Positions 34,067-46,700 of a stretch of 64,000 nucleotides of DNA are shown here, in pieces (within the stretch, counting starts at the first letter, position 1; every line of letters starts with the position of its first letter). This stretch comes from Echinococcus granulosus (taxonomy: Eukaryota > Platyhelminthes > Cestoda > Cyclophyllidea > Taeniidae). The stretch spans positions 729,661 to 793,660 of the forward strand of contig NW_020170382.1 in the NCBI RefSeq assembly GCF_000524195.1. Direction: 5' to 3'. A model generated the notes under the pieces. The model was given only the letters and a program-made list of their open reading frames with translations, had not been told where the DNA came from and searched no databases. The translations under genes and the position numbers were made by a program.

Positions 34067-37000
34067 CTATGAAGAGAAGGTTTGGATTGGAGGTCAAAAG
34101 GCCTCCATTAGATGCATGACCAAGGGGCCTTATGGCATTCGAGGAACACCACTGATGCGATGAAGTTGGCAGGTCCTGGCACTATTTATTCTCAACATCA
34201 ACTGGAGGTATGAGATAGATATTGTGTTACAAAGGTTTTGCATCCTCCTGTCAGTACCTAAACAAACACAAAGATACTGTAATTTAGGCTTGTAAACAGA
34301 TCATTAAAAATAATAAAAATACATTATTTTTAAGGTCGCCTGACTCTTCTGTACATTATAAATTTTAGCTACGACACTTTGGATTGGGTTGTTTTTTCGA
34401 TCTATAGGTAAATCCCATTCATATTGTTTCTAAAAACCAAATTGTATTATAGGGTGACATGGAGAAGGAGGTGGAGGTGAAAGAGCAAGAGAGAGCCATA
34501 TTTCTTAATGAATTATTACCTACTTCAAATAAAATTAAGCCTAAAAAAGGCCTCACAAGTGGACAACAATCATTTCACTTCTGTGTTGAACGGAAGTTCT
34601 CGCCTAGCCCAATAATGTTCAGTCTTTGCAATGTTTTAACATCAATGCAGCAAAAAAAATACGCATCCAAACGGTGGAAAGAGAAAAAAAGGTCCATACG
34701 ATTGGGGACTTATTGCTGAGTGGTCATTTGACAAAGACCTGTCATTCGCTTAATGGGTGTAACAAAGTGGCAAGCAAGTTGTAAACACTGCCGTAAAGAT
34801 ATATTACTTTATGAACAAAATTTTGCCTATGGTTTTAGGAATTGTTTAAAAAAGATTACTGAACTTTGTTTATTTTTTGGGGTAAAATCTTTCTCAACTA
34901 AAACCCTCGAGTGCGAAGTGTCGGGTGCTGAAGTGCCCGTACTTTGAAACCACGTCTTAGACTGAAAAGCCCAGTCTAGCTGTCTAAACAGAGGAATGCT
35001 TCTCAGGAAAATTAAAAGGAAAATAAAAACAGTTGTCTTTTTGGGAAAAGAGAACACTCTGGGCAATGCAATATACGAATAGGCCGCTTGATTGTCCAAG
35101 TGACTTAAAAATTCTACACGTAAATTTTACTACCGAAGTGTTGCGTAGGTGAAGACGGTTCCATAGTTACTTTTACTACTGAAACTTGGCTGTTTTTTAG
35201 GGAGAAGAGAAACCGAAGTTTATTTAAAAAAAGATGGGAAGTAGCAATGTCGGAGGTAATATAAACTACACCCAGTTGGCTCCATAGTGAAAAAGTCGCA
35301 CTTTTGCCATTTATCATTTCTTTTGGGCATACAATTCCCAACAAAACATAACATGAGAAGTTGAGAAGGCGGCAGGGAAAAAAGAGAGAAGAGAAATACA
35401 ATCCATCGCCTCGTGCATTGTGGAAAGAGAGAGAGAATCAACGCCTTCCTCTGCAGTCTGCTTTTGACTTATCATCAACCGGTGAGGGGATGGAAGCTAC
35501 TAAAAGGAAGGAGGAGTCGGGATGGGATGTAAATACATAGAAACTACTTGCACAAAATTACAGACAACAAGGAATTTGGATTGCATTCGGTTGTAATCTA
35601 GCAAATGTTATTCGCCCAATTTATGTTTTGGCACAATTTCGTGACAAAGTTGATTGGCAAAAAAACTGCCACATTCTAGTCAGCTGCAGAGCTGCTAAAT
35701 CCATCTCTAGTGTCAAGCGCAATATTCACTGCCTCTTAAACCATAAACTCAATTATTCTCCTTTTATGGATAAAATATGCCATATGTCGTGGCTTTTTCT
35801 AATGGAGCATTGTGTAATGATGCAAACCGATTACCTGTCATCTCCCAACCACTTAGAACATCGCCATGCTCAATGCACGAGGGTTAATATCTTCCCCTTC
35901 GGCTATTTCCATGCGTAAGACTATTTACAAGGATTTTTCTGCTTCCTGATCCCTTTGAGCTTTCGCCCCTTCTGTTTGTAAGATTGAAATCTCTTTATTC
36001 TCTTTATGATTTAAAAGAGTCTGTTTCCCACTCTCAAACTATTTGTGATTGTTTTATTTCCTACTTAGAGTCGTGAAGATTTTCTCATCCTCTTTCTGAC
36101 AACCAAATGTTACGTTTGCGGTGTCTTAAGATATTTAGGAAATTGCGGAGCATACACTGTATTGAGATGCGTAAACAAGGGAAAATCTCACCTTCCACCC
36201 GGAGCATACTGCTACTTTCGTGATATATTGCCTGTCAGCATATTTCCTCACTGCATAATTTGGATTTTGTATTTTTTGGGAAAGAGAACTGGTGCTCGAA
36301 GATTTGTTTTGAGCAAAGCAGAAAAGCAAAGTCCGAATCCCATTTGCCGCATAAGAGTGGGGGGTAAAAGTGCCAGCAATTAGCCTCTAAAATGCCCAAG
36401 AGTAGTACTTCTTCCTCCATCACTTGACGAAGCTAACTGCGTAGGTCCGCTGAAACGTGTAACACAGATTTCAAGTTGGGCTTCCATTATTCCACGAGTA
36501 CTGGCCGCTTGAAAATACATCACACCAGGCTGGAGGCATAAAGTGAGGCCATTTAAGCGACATTGCTACTAAGTGTGCCATTCCCTTCACTTTGTAGGTT
36601 GGTAAATAATCAGCCTTTGCTATTATTCCCCACACACGCAGTCCTGTCTACGTGATTGCCTTCAGATGCTTGACACGAAACGAACGCACAAAATTTTAGG
36701 CATGATTTGTTTTTAATTGCCCGAAGGGGTTTTCCACCCGGGGTTAACGGTATTTTTAGCCGAATTTATCCCTATGCCTATCTTCACCTCTCCTTCCTTT
36801 TTTAAAATTACAAAATTTGAATGTTTAATGCATTCCGGTATTTTTTGGGCCTGGTAGCAGGCATAGCAACAATTTTGTCTAAACAGATAAATTATAATTT
36901 GGAGAGGGCAAATTACGGCGAAGGAAAACTATGATTTGTGTGACTGATCAGGCAGTTTTATAGTGTAGGTAAAGCGGATCTCGTAATAGTAGATTGTTAA

Positions 37001-37243
37001 TGCGACATGTCATTTAGGGTCCATAAAACTTTGACATTTCCCCCAATCAGGGAAGCGGCAGTTTTGCACTAGATGTTATTACGACAAGAGTGTGGCAAAT
37101 TAGTTTGACTAGTACAGTTGTTTACTTAAAACTAAGGATAATTTTGATCGCGAAGTAGACTTAACCCGCTTAAACAACTTTCAAAAGTCACGTTTGTCTA
37201 AAAATGTTTTGAAATGCAAACCACCAAAGCCTTTGGCATAAAG
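34067..37243. other. gene-poor spacer
   Basis: No exon with convincing splice sites on either strand. Open frames at 34.46-34.72 kb and 35.63-35.92 kb have no recognisable domain. Confidence 0.45.
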
Positions 37244-37843
37244 TGTAGCTACAATACTTTGATTGCTTGCTTAATCCTTCGTTTTGATGTCGCGGTCACT
37301 TAAAGCTCCGTTTTTGTGCTTCTACTGGGTGGCATGGCCCTTGGAACATGCCTAAGATCCTTATCCCTTCTAAATAACGGCAATACAAATTCTGCCCAAG
37401 TATAATGATGACTTTCTCAGGAGGGACTCTGGACGCTGCAATGACGACAGCAGGAAGCTAGCCCAAACCTAAGGGACAACCGCCCCAAACGGATGCAACT
37501 TAAGATCTAGTATAATTGCCGAGAGGGATTAATGACGTTGCAGTCAAATATCTCCTCAGTCGCACGCAAATTCGATGACGAGCGTGGTTGGCTTGTTTAT
37601 TTATTTCTTACACAACCAACAACGGTGTGATAGCCGATGTGAAGGGCTGACCAAGGGGATCATCGAGAACGGCGCTCAAAAGGGGAGGAAGGCTATGAAA
37701 TGCTTCATTTACTTTACTCTTCTTTAAGTTTTACGGTCTTCAACCCATGCCAGTAGCCTCCAGTCCCTCTGTACATCAGTAATACACTTTCTGCCCTAGA
37801 TTTATATCTTCTTTCGTCTTTGGGGAAGTCTCGAGTTGCTACG
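37244..37843 (-). mobile_element. TRIM element, copy 5, internally deleted
   Basis: Two terminal repeats in direct orientation (about 37700-37843 and 37244-37438) only about 260 bp apart. The core keeps the 5' block GAGCGCCGTTCTCGATGATC and the LRRYLTATSLIP-coding patch but lacks most of the centre. The 3' repeat ends GTAGCTACA, giving TGTAG...CTACA inverted ends. Confidence 0.78.
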
Positions 37844-39288
37844 GTTTTTGTTTTTGCGGAAAAACAAATATAATACATTACTACTTTACCCTCTTTGCTT
37901 CAAAAATGCAGTCATTTCCTCAATAAGTAGTCCGGCTGTGGTACTACTAGAGGTTAATTTGATAAGCACCCCAACACCAAAAATAGTTTGATTAGATTTC
38001 CCGATAAGAGCGATTTAATTTTGTGAAATTTGCAGCGTGGAAGAAAACGGATTTGCACCACTCGTTTGCCAGTCTAACGTGTTTGGTGTTGCCAAGCCTG
38101 CAGCAGGACGGGAAGAAAACTCACAGTGAACTTGTGTACATGCGAAATCATCCAACTTAAAGTCATATCCGCGTTTCCTCCTCACTTCGACTTGACTGGT
38201 TTGCTATTCACTATCGGATTGTTGCAAGAGCTACTACTGTTTGGCTTTGCTGACATAATAATTTTTAGTCCATTGTTGCAGGAGGCGGTCAGGCAAAGCC
38301 TTATTCACTAGATGCATATTTATCCTTTCTAAATAGCACTATTTATTAAACTATGGGCAGAAAAAACTAACGTCCATTCCAAAATAAAACCTTGTCTAAG
38401 CAATTATTTGCCATTAAGCCTTTCAAAAACAAATTAGAGAGTTGGCGAAATGAAGTTTTTGGAGTCGCAAACCCACTGTATATCTAAATTAGACGTTAAA
38501 AGGCAAACTATAAAGGTGGATACAATATATACAAAGCTCCAATAAAAAAGGAGCAGTGTTAATGAAAGACAAAACTTTTGCCTCTATCCGTACCAACAAC
38601 TGAAAGTGGCTTGCTGGTAGTGGTATTCAACAAGTTATACCAGTTTGATATTTTTCCAGGTATCATAAACCACTTACAAGAAAAGGCCAAGTTACAAGGC
38701 CCCCAACCATTCACAGCCTACACCCAGTACCAGAGCCAGCCATAGGCAAAACAGATCCTCGACTTTAGGATCCGCACTGCTAGCGCTTTGCACCATAAAA
38801 ATCATGTACGTACACATAAATACATTATAGCATATGATGTTTATACAAAAAATGTCACATCATATACAAATAATGCCTTTTTGCCTGGACACACTGTCCG
38901 CACAATCCTCGAACTTGACTAAATGGAAACCTCGAGGGAGCCTAGGTCAGTTCCTCTCGTGCGTACACGTAGATGCACCCTATATTTGTATTTGTGTAGA
39001 AAAGACTGACATACAATATAGTACATAAAAAAGGAGCACTTGAAATTTACAACAGGGATCTGCAGGAGCTGAGGAAGATAGAGGAGAGGGCAGAAAGACA
39101 TAAATTTTCTTCGCTGAATCCACGTCTCTGGATCATGTTTCCATGTAACCTGTAAAACGAAAATCGTCTAAAAACCGAGGCACACGAAATTGGGCGATAT
39201 GTGTCAGAGATGGCTACAATCAAGAAACAGCAGTTGTCAGGCACTTTCTTGTCCATTTAGTACGTCGCAAAGGATTGTTGAGTTTAAG

Positions 39289-40321
39289 TGCAACACTTTG
39301 GTTGTTTGCTTAACTCCTCGTTCTGGTTGTGCAGACACTTAAGATTCCGCCATTGGACTTCTGCTGGGCGGGCTGGCCTACAAGGAAGGTATGCCAGTAG
39401 CCCTTGCCCTAGTATTATCACTTCTTTCATCTTCGAGAATGACTCAGAGCATTACATTTGTAGCTGCGGGAAGCGAATCCGATCCTTTGGGACAACTACC
39501 TCGATTTCCACTACTGAATACCAAATATTAACGCGACGAAAGAAGGGCATACGATGCAGATAGGGTAACCCGTGATGAACCCTAACAGAATGGTTTAAAA
39601 TGGCGTCCACCTTCAGCAACTACCCCCATCCTGTGTTCTGCTGGGATGATATTAATAAATAAGACGACATTAGTCTTGAACTACAGAGAAAGTTCCCTAC
39701 AGAGCTGTCTACTACACTAATATGTAGATGCCAATTAGGTTAACACGCGATTTCGCCTCCACCTTCCTACCGCCTGGATAAAACCCAGTTCGACGTGGTC
39801 TGTCAGTAGTGAAATGCGAGTACTGTGGCCAGGAGGAACAGCCGAGAAACCTGATTCCCACCAATCTTCCTTAAACCCATCCCTTATTAAATGATCCTGC
39901 TTTTGGGCCAGTGCTCTTACGGCCAGAGATGAACATTTGGGATGGCCACCACATTTCCTCAAAAAAAACAAGGCACAAGGGGGACGAAACTCGAGACCCA
40001 TTGAAATTGTCAGGTGGTGTCACTAGCGCTGTGTTAGAATGTCATCTCAGCTGCGCACAGATTGGATGACTGGTGTAGTTGGTTCTTTCAGCACCGACCA
40101 AGCTGTGATAGCCAACGCTGGAGGTTGACCAAAGGGAGCGCCAGGGACAACGCTTAAACAAACAGAGGGCAGCTAGGTAATACTTTGGTTTCTTGTTTAA
40201 CCCTTCGTCTTGGTCCTGTGGGCACTCCACAGTTGTACACTCTCTGAGAGGCATGGCTTTCGGACCTTCTTCCCCAGTATTATGACTGCTATCGACTTCA
40301 GGGAGGACTCGAGGCACTACA
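39289..40321 (-). mobile_element. TRIM element, copy 6
   Basis: 1033 bp from TGTAGTGCCTCGAG (40321 on the minus strand) to TGTTGCA (39289). Terminal repeats are at about 40174-40321 and 39289-39455. The core includes CCTGGCGCTCCCTTTGGTCA next to the 5' repeat. It lies 384 bp downstream of the CA10-like stop, in the same orientation as that gene. No clear target-site duplication. Confidence 0.85.
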
Positions 40322-40528
40322 CGAACTTCTTCGAATTTTACTGAGCATCTTATAACGGCAGTTGATTTTAATTGCACATAAAATGTTCCTAAAGATCATT
40401 GTTTACGGAACGTTAAAGTAAAAATGTGCAGAATTTTGTTGAAATTATTTTGAAGACCGGTTTTTAAAAGAACTGTTCTCCGATGCATAGTGACGCGTTT
40501 GCATCGAAGGGATTTTCATTAAAATCTA

Positions 40529-40534
40529 TTTATT
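40529..40534 (-). promoter_or_regulatory. possible CA10-like polyadenylation signal
   Basis: AATAAA on the minus strand about 170 nt after the stop codon of the CA10-like gene, and upstream of TRIM copy 6. Confidence 0.4.
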
Positions 40535-40704
40535 TATGTATGAATTTCTTTTAGGCAATTACTCATCGCATTTCAAGTGCAGAGAATTCGATCTCTGGTG
40601 CCCTTTCTTTCAATATTAAATTTTAGCCAGAATCTTTCAATCCGTCTCTTTCTGTTTCAGGAAAAAAAATTAATGCAGCAGACGAGACAAGTGATTATTC
40701 TGCT

Positions 40705-40755
40705 TTACTCACATTCATAAGACAGCCGCGGTGGAACTACACACTGTCGATATTC
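40705..40755 (-). CDS. CA10: CA10-like exon H (terminal)
   Basis: Acceptor atttttgttgcag, 16 codons then TAA: EYRQCVVPPRLSYECE. The place and the single Cys fit the Cys-containing tail of CA10. The stop lies inside a sequence that also looks like a donor (AAT|gtgagt), so the exon could be spliced on to a further exon downstream. Confidence 0.72.
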   Translation of the reverse strand, partial: EYRQCVVPPRLSYECE

Positions 40756-43700
40756 CTGCAACAAAAATAGAAATGAAACATTGAGAAACTCTTCCTTTCC
40801 GTAAGTTGAGAGTAGTTGGCCTAAGCGACAACGATCAAGCAAGGCATTCACAAATGGAGACTCAAGTGTTTAAATAAATGAAGGAAAATCCGAGTGAGTG
40901 GAAAGGTTTAATTGCGATTACTCCCGGCTAAGTTAAATTTATCTGTGCTATCAAATCTCGAAGCAAATTTGACACCTTTTTAATCCGAACATATACTACT
41001 TACGCTTGCATTAAAGTAGATGTTGGTTCGAATGAAGCGGTTATTTGACTTTTGAATGGGCCGATAGTTGTCTGCCATGGATCCGGCGTTTTTGAATTCA
41101 GACATTCTGAGGTCACGCAGTCCCTTCATCTAGGTGGAAGCAAAAATCAGTTAAACATGTAGTGTGTGTTATCTTGTAACCCTCCTTCCATTAGGAGTTC
41201 TATAGGCCAACGAAGTCCCTCTGGTGGATGGGAAACATTTGTTTAGGGACAGAGCGAATGCATGTAAACTCCGTTCCATTTGTCTCCTCTTGTTTACTTG
41301 TGACTTGGTAGGTTGTGTCTACAAAAAGTGTGGCTGGAACAAAGGTCATTAATAGATAATAAACAAAGTAATAAGTGCTTACAAAAGGCGGCTCTTCTTG
41401 GCAATTCAGAAAACGTCGTATCTCCAGAGGAACTAAAGTACTGATGATGTATTGTCCCTCCCAGATGTTTTCTATTAAACCTATCTTCTAGTAATTTCCC
41501 ATATATCCTGAGACTAACTTCTCAAAAAGAGTTGTTTTTATATCCTAAGTAAGTATTTAAAAGTGTAATGCTGTCCTTAATAAAAAATGCAATTTACTCC
41601 TATTGTAATGCTCACAATTACTTTCAAATTGCGTTATACAGAGATGTTAAATATGTATACCTTCATTGGGATCATATATTGACAGGTAGTCAAGGTAGGT
41701 GACAAAGTAATAGTGGTTGCAGCGCCACAGCACGCCAATTAATCATTCCGAAGTTTCAAAACACCTTTCTCTTCCGTTGATGCTATTTGAGAAAAGCTTA
41801 CTTGTCGAGTTTAAAAAAGGACTATTAGCATATATGATGGATGTTTGAATGCTCCGACTCTAGAGTCAACGTTCTGCCCAAAGAACATTGCATTTATCAT
41901 TTACTTCCGCTTAATATAAGGGAGGTCAATCGCCTATTATTATTATTATTATCATCATCATCATCATATGCCTCTTCTGCTTCATTATTGGTCAGGGTAG
42001 GTATCAACCTTTTAGAACTCTGATTGCCGTTGGAAAAGTACGTTAAGTTTACATTTAGATAAATTAAAAATTGGAAGCATAATACATCAACCAGTCAAAC
42101 GCTTGAGCATCGCAATAACTGCACATCTTAAATGTCTGCCGCTAGGATACCCATGGGCGGCTGTTTGGTTTAAAGTGGGATGTTACGGGTCCACTCACAT
42201 GCCAACATCAGACCTGGTAAGATGACGATTTTCTTTTTAAAAAATAGACATCTAAAGTAATTTTATACCTGCGCTTTATTTACTTCCACCAAACTGGTTA
42301 TAAACAATTGCCCCATTGGAAATGGGGACAGGATCCCTTTATAAAGCAATACATGTAGTGAAGCTCCTGGGAATAGGGTAAGGAATCTGAAGGAATAAGG
42401 GAAAAGAATCCAAATCTAAGAGCTGTCAAAGCAAGTCTATCTTCTGACTGCCTACCTATTTATAATCTGTTCATCTGCAAGCGCAGATAAATACGTAGGC
42501 ATGGTTTCTTGATATGGCTGGCAGCACAGGGCTCTGTCCTTTTCATATTGGTACTTGGGTTCGCCCAAAAGCATGTCAGCGTGCGGTCTGGACTCGAGGT
42601 TATGCTACTCACAAACGGTACCAGACATGGCGCCGGGATGTCTAGACAACCGAATATCATAAACTATTGTTCCTCCACGCAGGTCGCTGGTAAAGGCATT
42701 TGCATGCTCTTTATTCTGTTCTATGTGAGCTCAAAGCACCGGAGTACGATAAAACGGAAATTATTTTACTCCGGATATTATGTGGCACTTGGATATGTCG
42801 TCCATACTTTCTTATACAACTTTAACTAGTTGCAACAAAACATGCCATGGGGAGATTAGTTGCGTGTAAAGCAAGGAAGTAGATGCAGAAGGTTGATAGT
42901 TAGAAGGAAACTGCACTTTTTTGAGTATCAGCTGAACTGTCCAGTACAAGCGCTAATATTCTATGCAAGTTGCCATTTTCTCTCTGATTATTCAAGTAAC
43001 ATTGACAGAATTTTGTTTGAAATTTGTAAGCAGCAGAACACTTGAACTGTTTAGAACGCGCGGTGACTTTTGATACACTTTTATAATCTAAAAACGGTAA
43101 AAAGTTTGATAACCAGCCTCTAGACTTCGCATATTTTGCCTTCCTCATTTAAAATTTATTAGCTTTCCCTGGTATCGAAGCCAGGAACACCCTAACCCAA
43201 ATTATGCTAAGGGATTTACCCCTCATTTTACTGAGTCGGTACACCTAAACGTTTCAATCCAAATAAACGCTCCGTCTGTTTGCAGGGTTACAACATTCCT
43301 AAGTCCAACCATAAGACTAGTCGTACTACTTACGCTAAAATATAGGTAACATCCCCCCAAAAAGACGAACAGAAGCCCCCCAGTTGCATATTTACATAGA
43401 ATGGAATCGGAGGAAAAATTGTCTAACCGTTCAAAGCAACCGATACAAGGAAACCTTTTGACTTCTTCTTTTGCACGACACAAACACTTTTCATCTCGGG
43501 TTGGTCTTACACCAACGAGCAAAAGCATTTGTCAGCTAGATTTGCAGTGATTTTCATCTTTTCATGTTTGCAGCTAAAGGGGAATTTAGGATGAAGGCAA
43601 GTAATACTACACGAGATTCTGTCACTTGCAACTTCAAATACAAGGTAGCGATTTTAAGTTTTCATCAGCTGGATTATTTATCACCTTGTGTTGAAAGCCT

Positions 43701-46700
43701 TGTCGAGCTTGTTAGATTTTAATGGCCTCAGAGATTAAAATCACGCAAAATACTAGAAGACAGAAATGAACAGAAAAGGTGGAGTGTTAAAAATATTCCC
43801 ATTCTATTTTAAATTACGTGATCGTGCAAGTAGCAGTCAGAGATTAAACCCCACTGTACTAATGACCTCGTGAGGAACTGGGCCGGAGGACATGAACACC
43901 AGAGGCATTGAATGCAAATAGTTTTTCCTTCCTCTTCAAAAATTGCAAAAGAGAGCAGATATTTTGGCATTTTAATGTCCTCTTTACTTCACGTGCGTAT
44001 AATCTGCATTGTCACTGTTTGTGACAGGATATTCCACTTTTTCACCTAGTCATTCCCCTCCCTTCACAAAAGAAGGCTGAACAGATTAATCAAAAAAGAA
44101 AAATACAATGCAAGTGTAAAAGAAATTTGAAGGCATCAATTACCCGGTCTAGAGAGAGACGGAACTTTTGTTATTTACTAGAGAATATCTAATTTAAAAA
44201 AAGATATAAATTACCCCGAAACTTGTGGCCTACTTTCCTGGTTTAAGGGTGTCACCTGAAAAGTACCCCCCTCATATATTGGGGGAGGAATGCATCCGAA
44301 GTGCCCCATTGTGTAGCAACTTTAATGCGTTTACTATGTGAACAGGGCAAATAAACCTTGTCTTGCACCAAATTGCAAATTTAGAATCAGAAGCATACCA
44401 GTGACCCAGAATGCATTAATCATAGCCTAGTTGGGGAGAGATCAGGAATGCTCCTCCATTGCCTAACACGTTGTCGTCACAAATGTGCGCGGGTATATAT
44501 TTAAACAGTTGAAAAACAAATACATCTTGCTTTGCTTTTTTTAATAAAAAATTCAGACAACTAAGTAAGCGAAGGCAATTTAAATAATCTACGCTGTGAT
44601 GGGAGTGGAGAGTATGGAGGCGATGGGAGTCGCATGATTGAACTTTATCACAGGGCGGAAAAAACTCATCCGGATTTTTTAAATTAGTAAGAATTGGCTA
44701 GACTTTTGATGCCAACTTTTTTCCGTATTTTAAGTAACTTTGATTGTAATTTTGAGAAAGGCGTTTGAAACAACTAAAACAGACTTAATCTGTTACAATC
44801 CCCATCGGGTTAGGAGGGACACTCAATTCATGAGTAGTTGATTTTACTTTAAAGATTGTCTTATTTCTTAAGTATGCGGAATTCAGGAACTCACTTGCTC
44901 CTCGGTCACTGTGACGGGCGCATTCAAGAGGATCCATGTCACCGTTTCATGACAGGCGGGGAAACCGAGTGAACCCTGATATGTTATGAACTCGTGGGTG
45001 TTCGGGAGCAATGTCTGAAGAATAAGGCCGTAGAGCGTTCGCCGATGGCCTTTTAAAGCACATCAAAGGGGAAGCACGGCTGTATTAGACGGATTTTTGC
45101 TGTAACCTTCTGATTTATAAACAGAGTCTGGGTGCGCTATTGAAACAATTCAGCTCATTTATCTTCTGCCTTCAGAGGCGTGTAACACTGCTGTACACAG
45201 GTCAAGCGACTGCTTTTTGGCATCAAAAATGCACTTAATCGCCCATGCAGACATCGCGGCGACTTTGAAAATTCCAAACTCTCTTCCTCACAAACTTAGC
45301 TGTTGCGGAAATCGGTAGGAGTTCTTAGCACAATATCGCTACAATCCCTCGTCTAAAAGAAGCTCCGGAAAGGCGGCACATTTTTTACTATGCACCACAT
45401 TTGTTAGGCTCCAGCCTCTTAAATGCAAAACTAAAGTCGCATTTATTCAATTACACAAACATTAGGCAAAGAGCAACTATTTCTGCTTGCTCGACATTTG
45501 ATGGCCTTACAGCTAAATACTTCTGGAAGCATTTTTGTCCTATCGCTTGCATTGTTTTAAAGTGCTTAAGCCACTAATTCATTTGTTTGCAAAATTCTTT
45601 AGCAAACTGCAAAGAATTTACAAGTATCGCAGTTTTTTAGCTCGTTTAAGAATTAACATAAAGTTTACGCAGTCAGGGATGAAAAGTATTAACATGAAAA
45701 AGATGCCACCATACCTTTTAATCGCACTTCAGCCATGGTGGAAAGGAGAGCCGATATGTCTGGAGTTGGACTTTGGCCTATCTGGAAAAAGAGGAGGACG
45801 AATGATGGTAACAAACATGTGCCGTGCATGGCTTCGGACGGAAGAGGAGAGCACCCATATGCAACTGTACGCATTTAATCTTGCTTGCAAATTACTGATA
45901 ATTTGCGATAAGTAAATCCGGCTTACTTGCAGGAAGAGCGAGACTGCCGCGAGTCCGTTTGGTCTGCTGACTGCCAGGGTGAAATTGTGATAGAGATCAG
46001 AATTGTAGGCATATAACTGAATCTGCAGTAGGAAAAGATAATTAGAAGTAGATGTTTGCACCACTTCTGTGTTGCTACAGAAAACCGATCCAGATAATTC
46101 AAGTCCACTAGGCAACCTTGCTAATGTATTCATGAATTTTTAACAAACTAATTAAATATGCAAATATTCATATCCAAATGTGAATGATTAATTCATTTCC
46201 TGAATGTCATGACTGACTTATCACTTGTTTCAACCTCTACACACGCTAAGCAGATGTTTGAATGAGGAGATGGCAAAATCTTTGCGTTTTTTATTGTGAA
46301 TGCAAGTTTTGTATCAAACAAGGTTATTAGGGCAGTTTATTGAAAGGAAGAAATAAATTCTAGCCTTCATAGAACCTATTAAAAATCAATTTTTGGAATT
46401 TATTATGGAAGTTAAAAAGGCATGTAAACAGTTGTTCAATTTGATTAGGGGTTGATTCGAGGCATTAACAATATTCGTGTATAAAAGCGTCGGAATTATG
46501 AAATACGTGAATTAGTTTGGTATGTACTAGGACCACTTGTAAGGATTTAGGCACTTGTATTTTGGATAAGAAAAGGTCCCGCCACCGGAGACGCTTGTGG
46601 TTCTGCTCAGTGAGATGAAATTTGACTGCCACGTGTGATCAAGCAAGTGAACATGCAAAATGCTAAAGACAGTCTACTTTTGAAACAAAAGAGCTACATT

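Noticed and set aside
38036..38129. 30-codon exon-like frame after an acceptor
   Set aside because: Too short and without neighbours; a chance AG plus open frame cannot be excluded.
45535..45915. 126-codon plus-strand open frame
   Set aside because: It is antisense to CA10-like exon E and abuts exon D, both supported by family match and splice phase on the minus strand.
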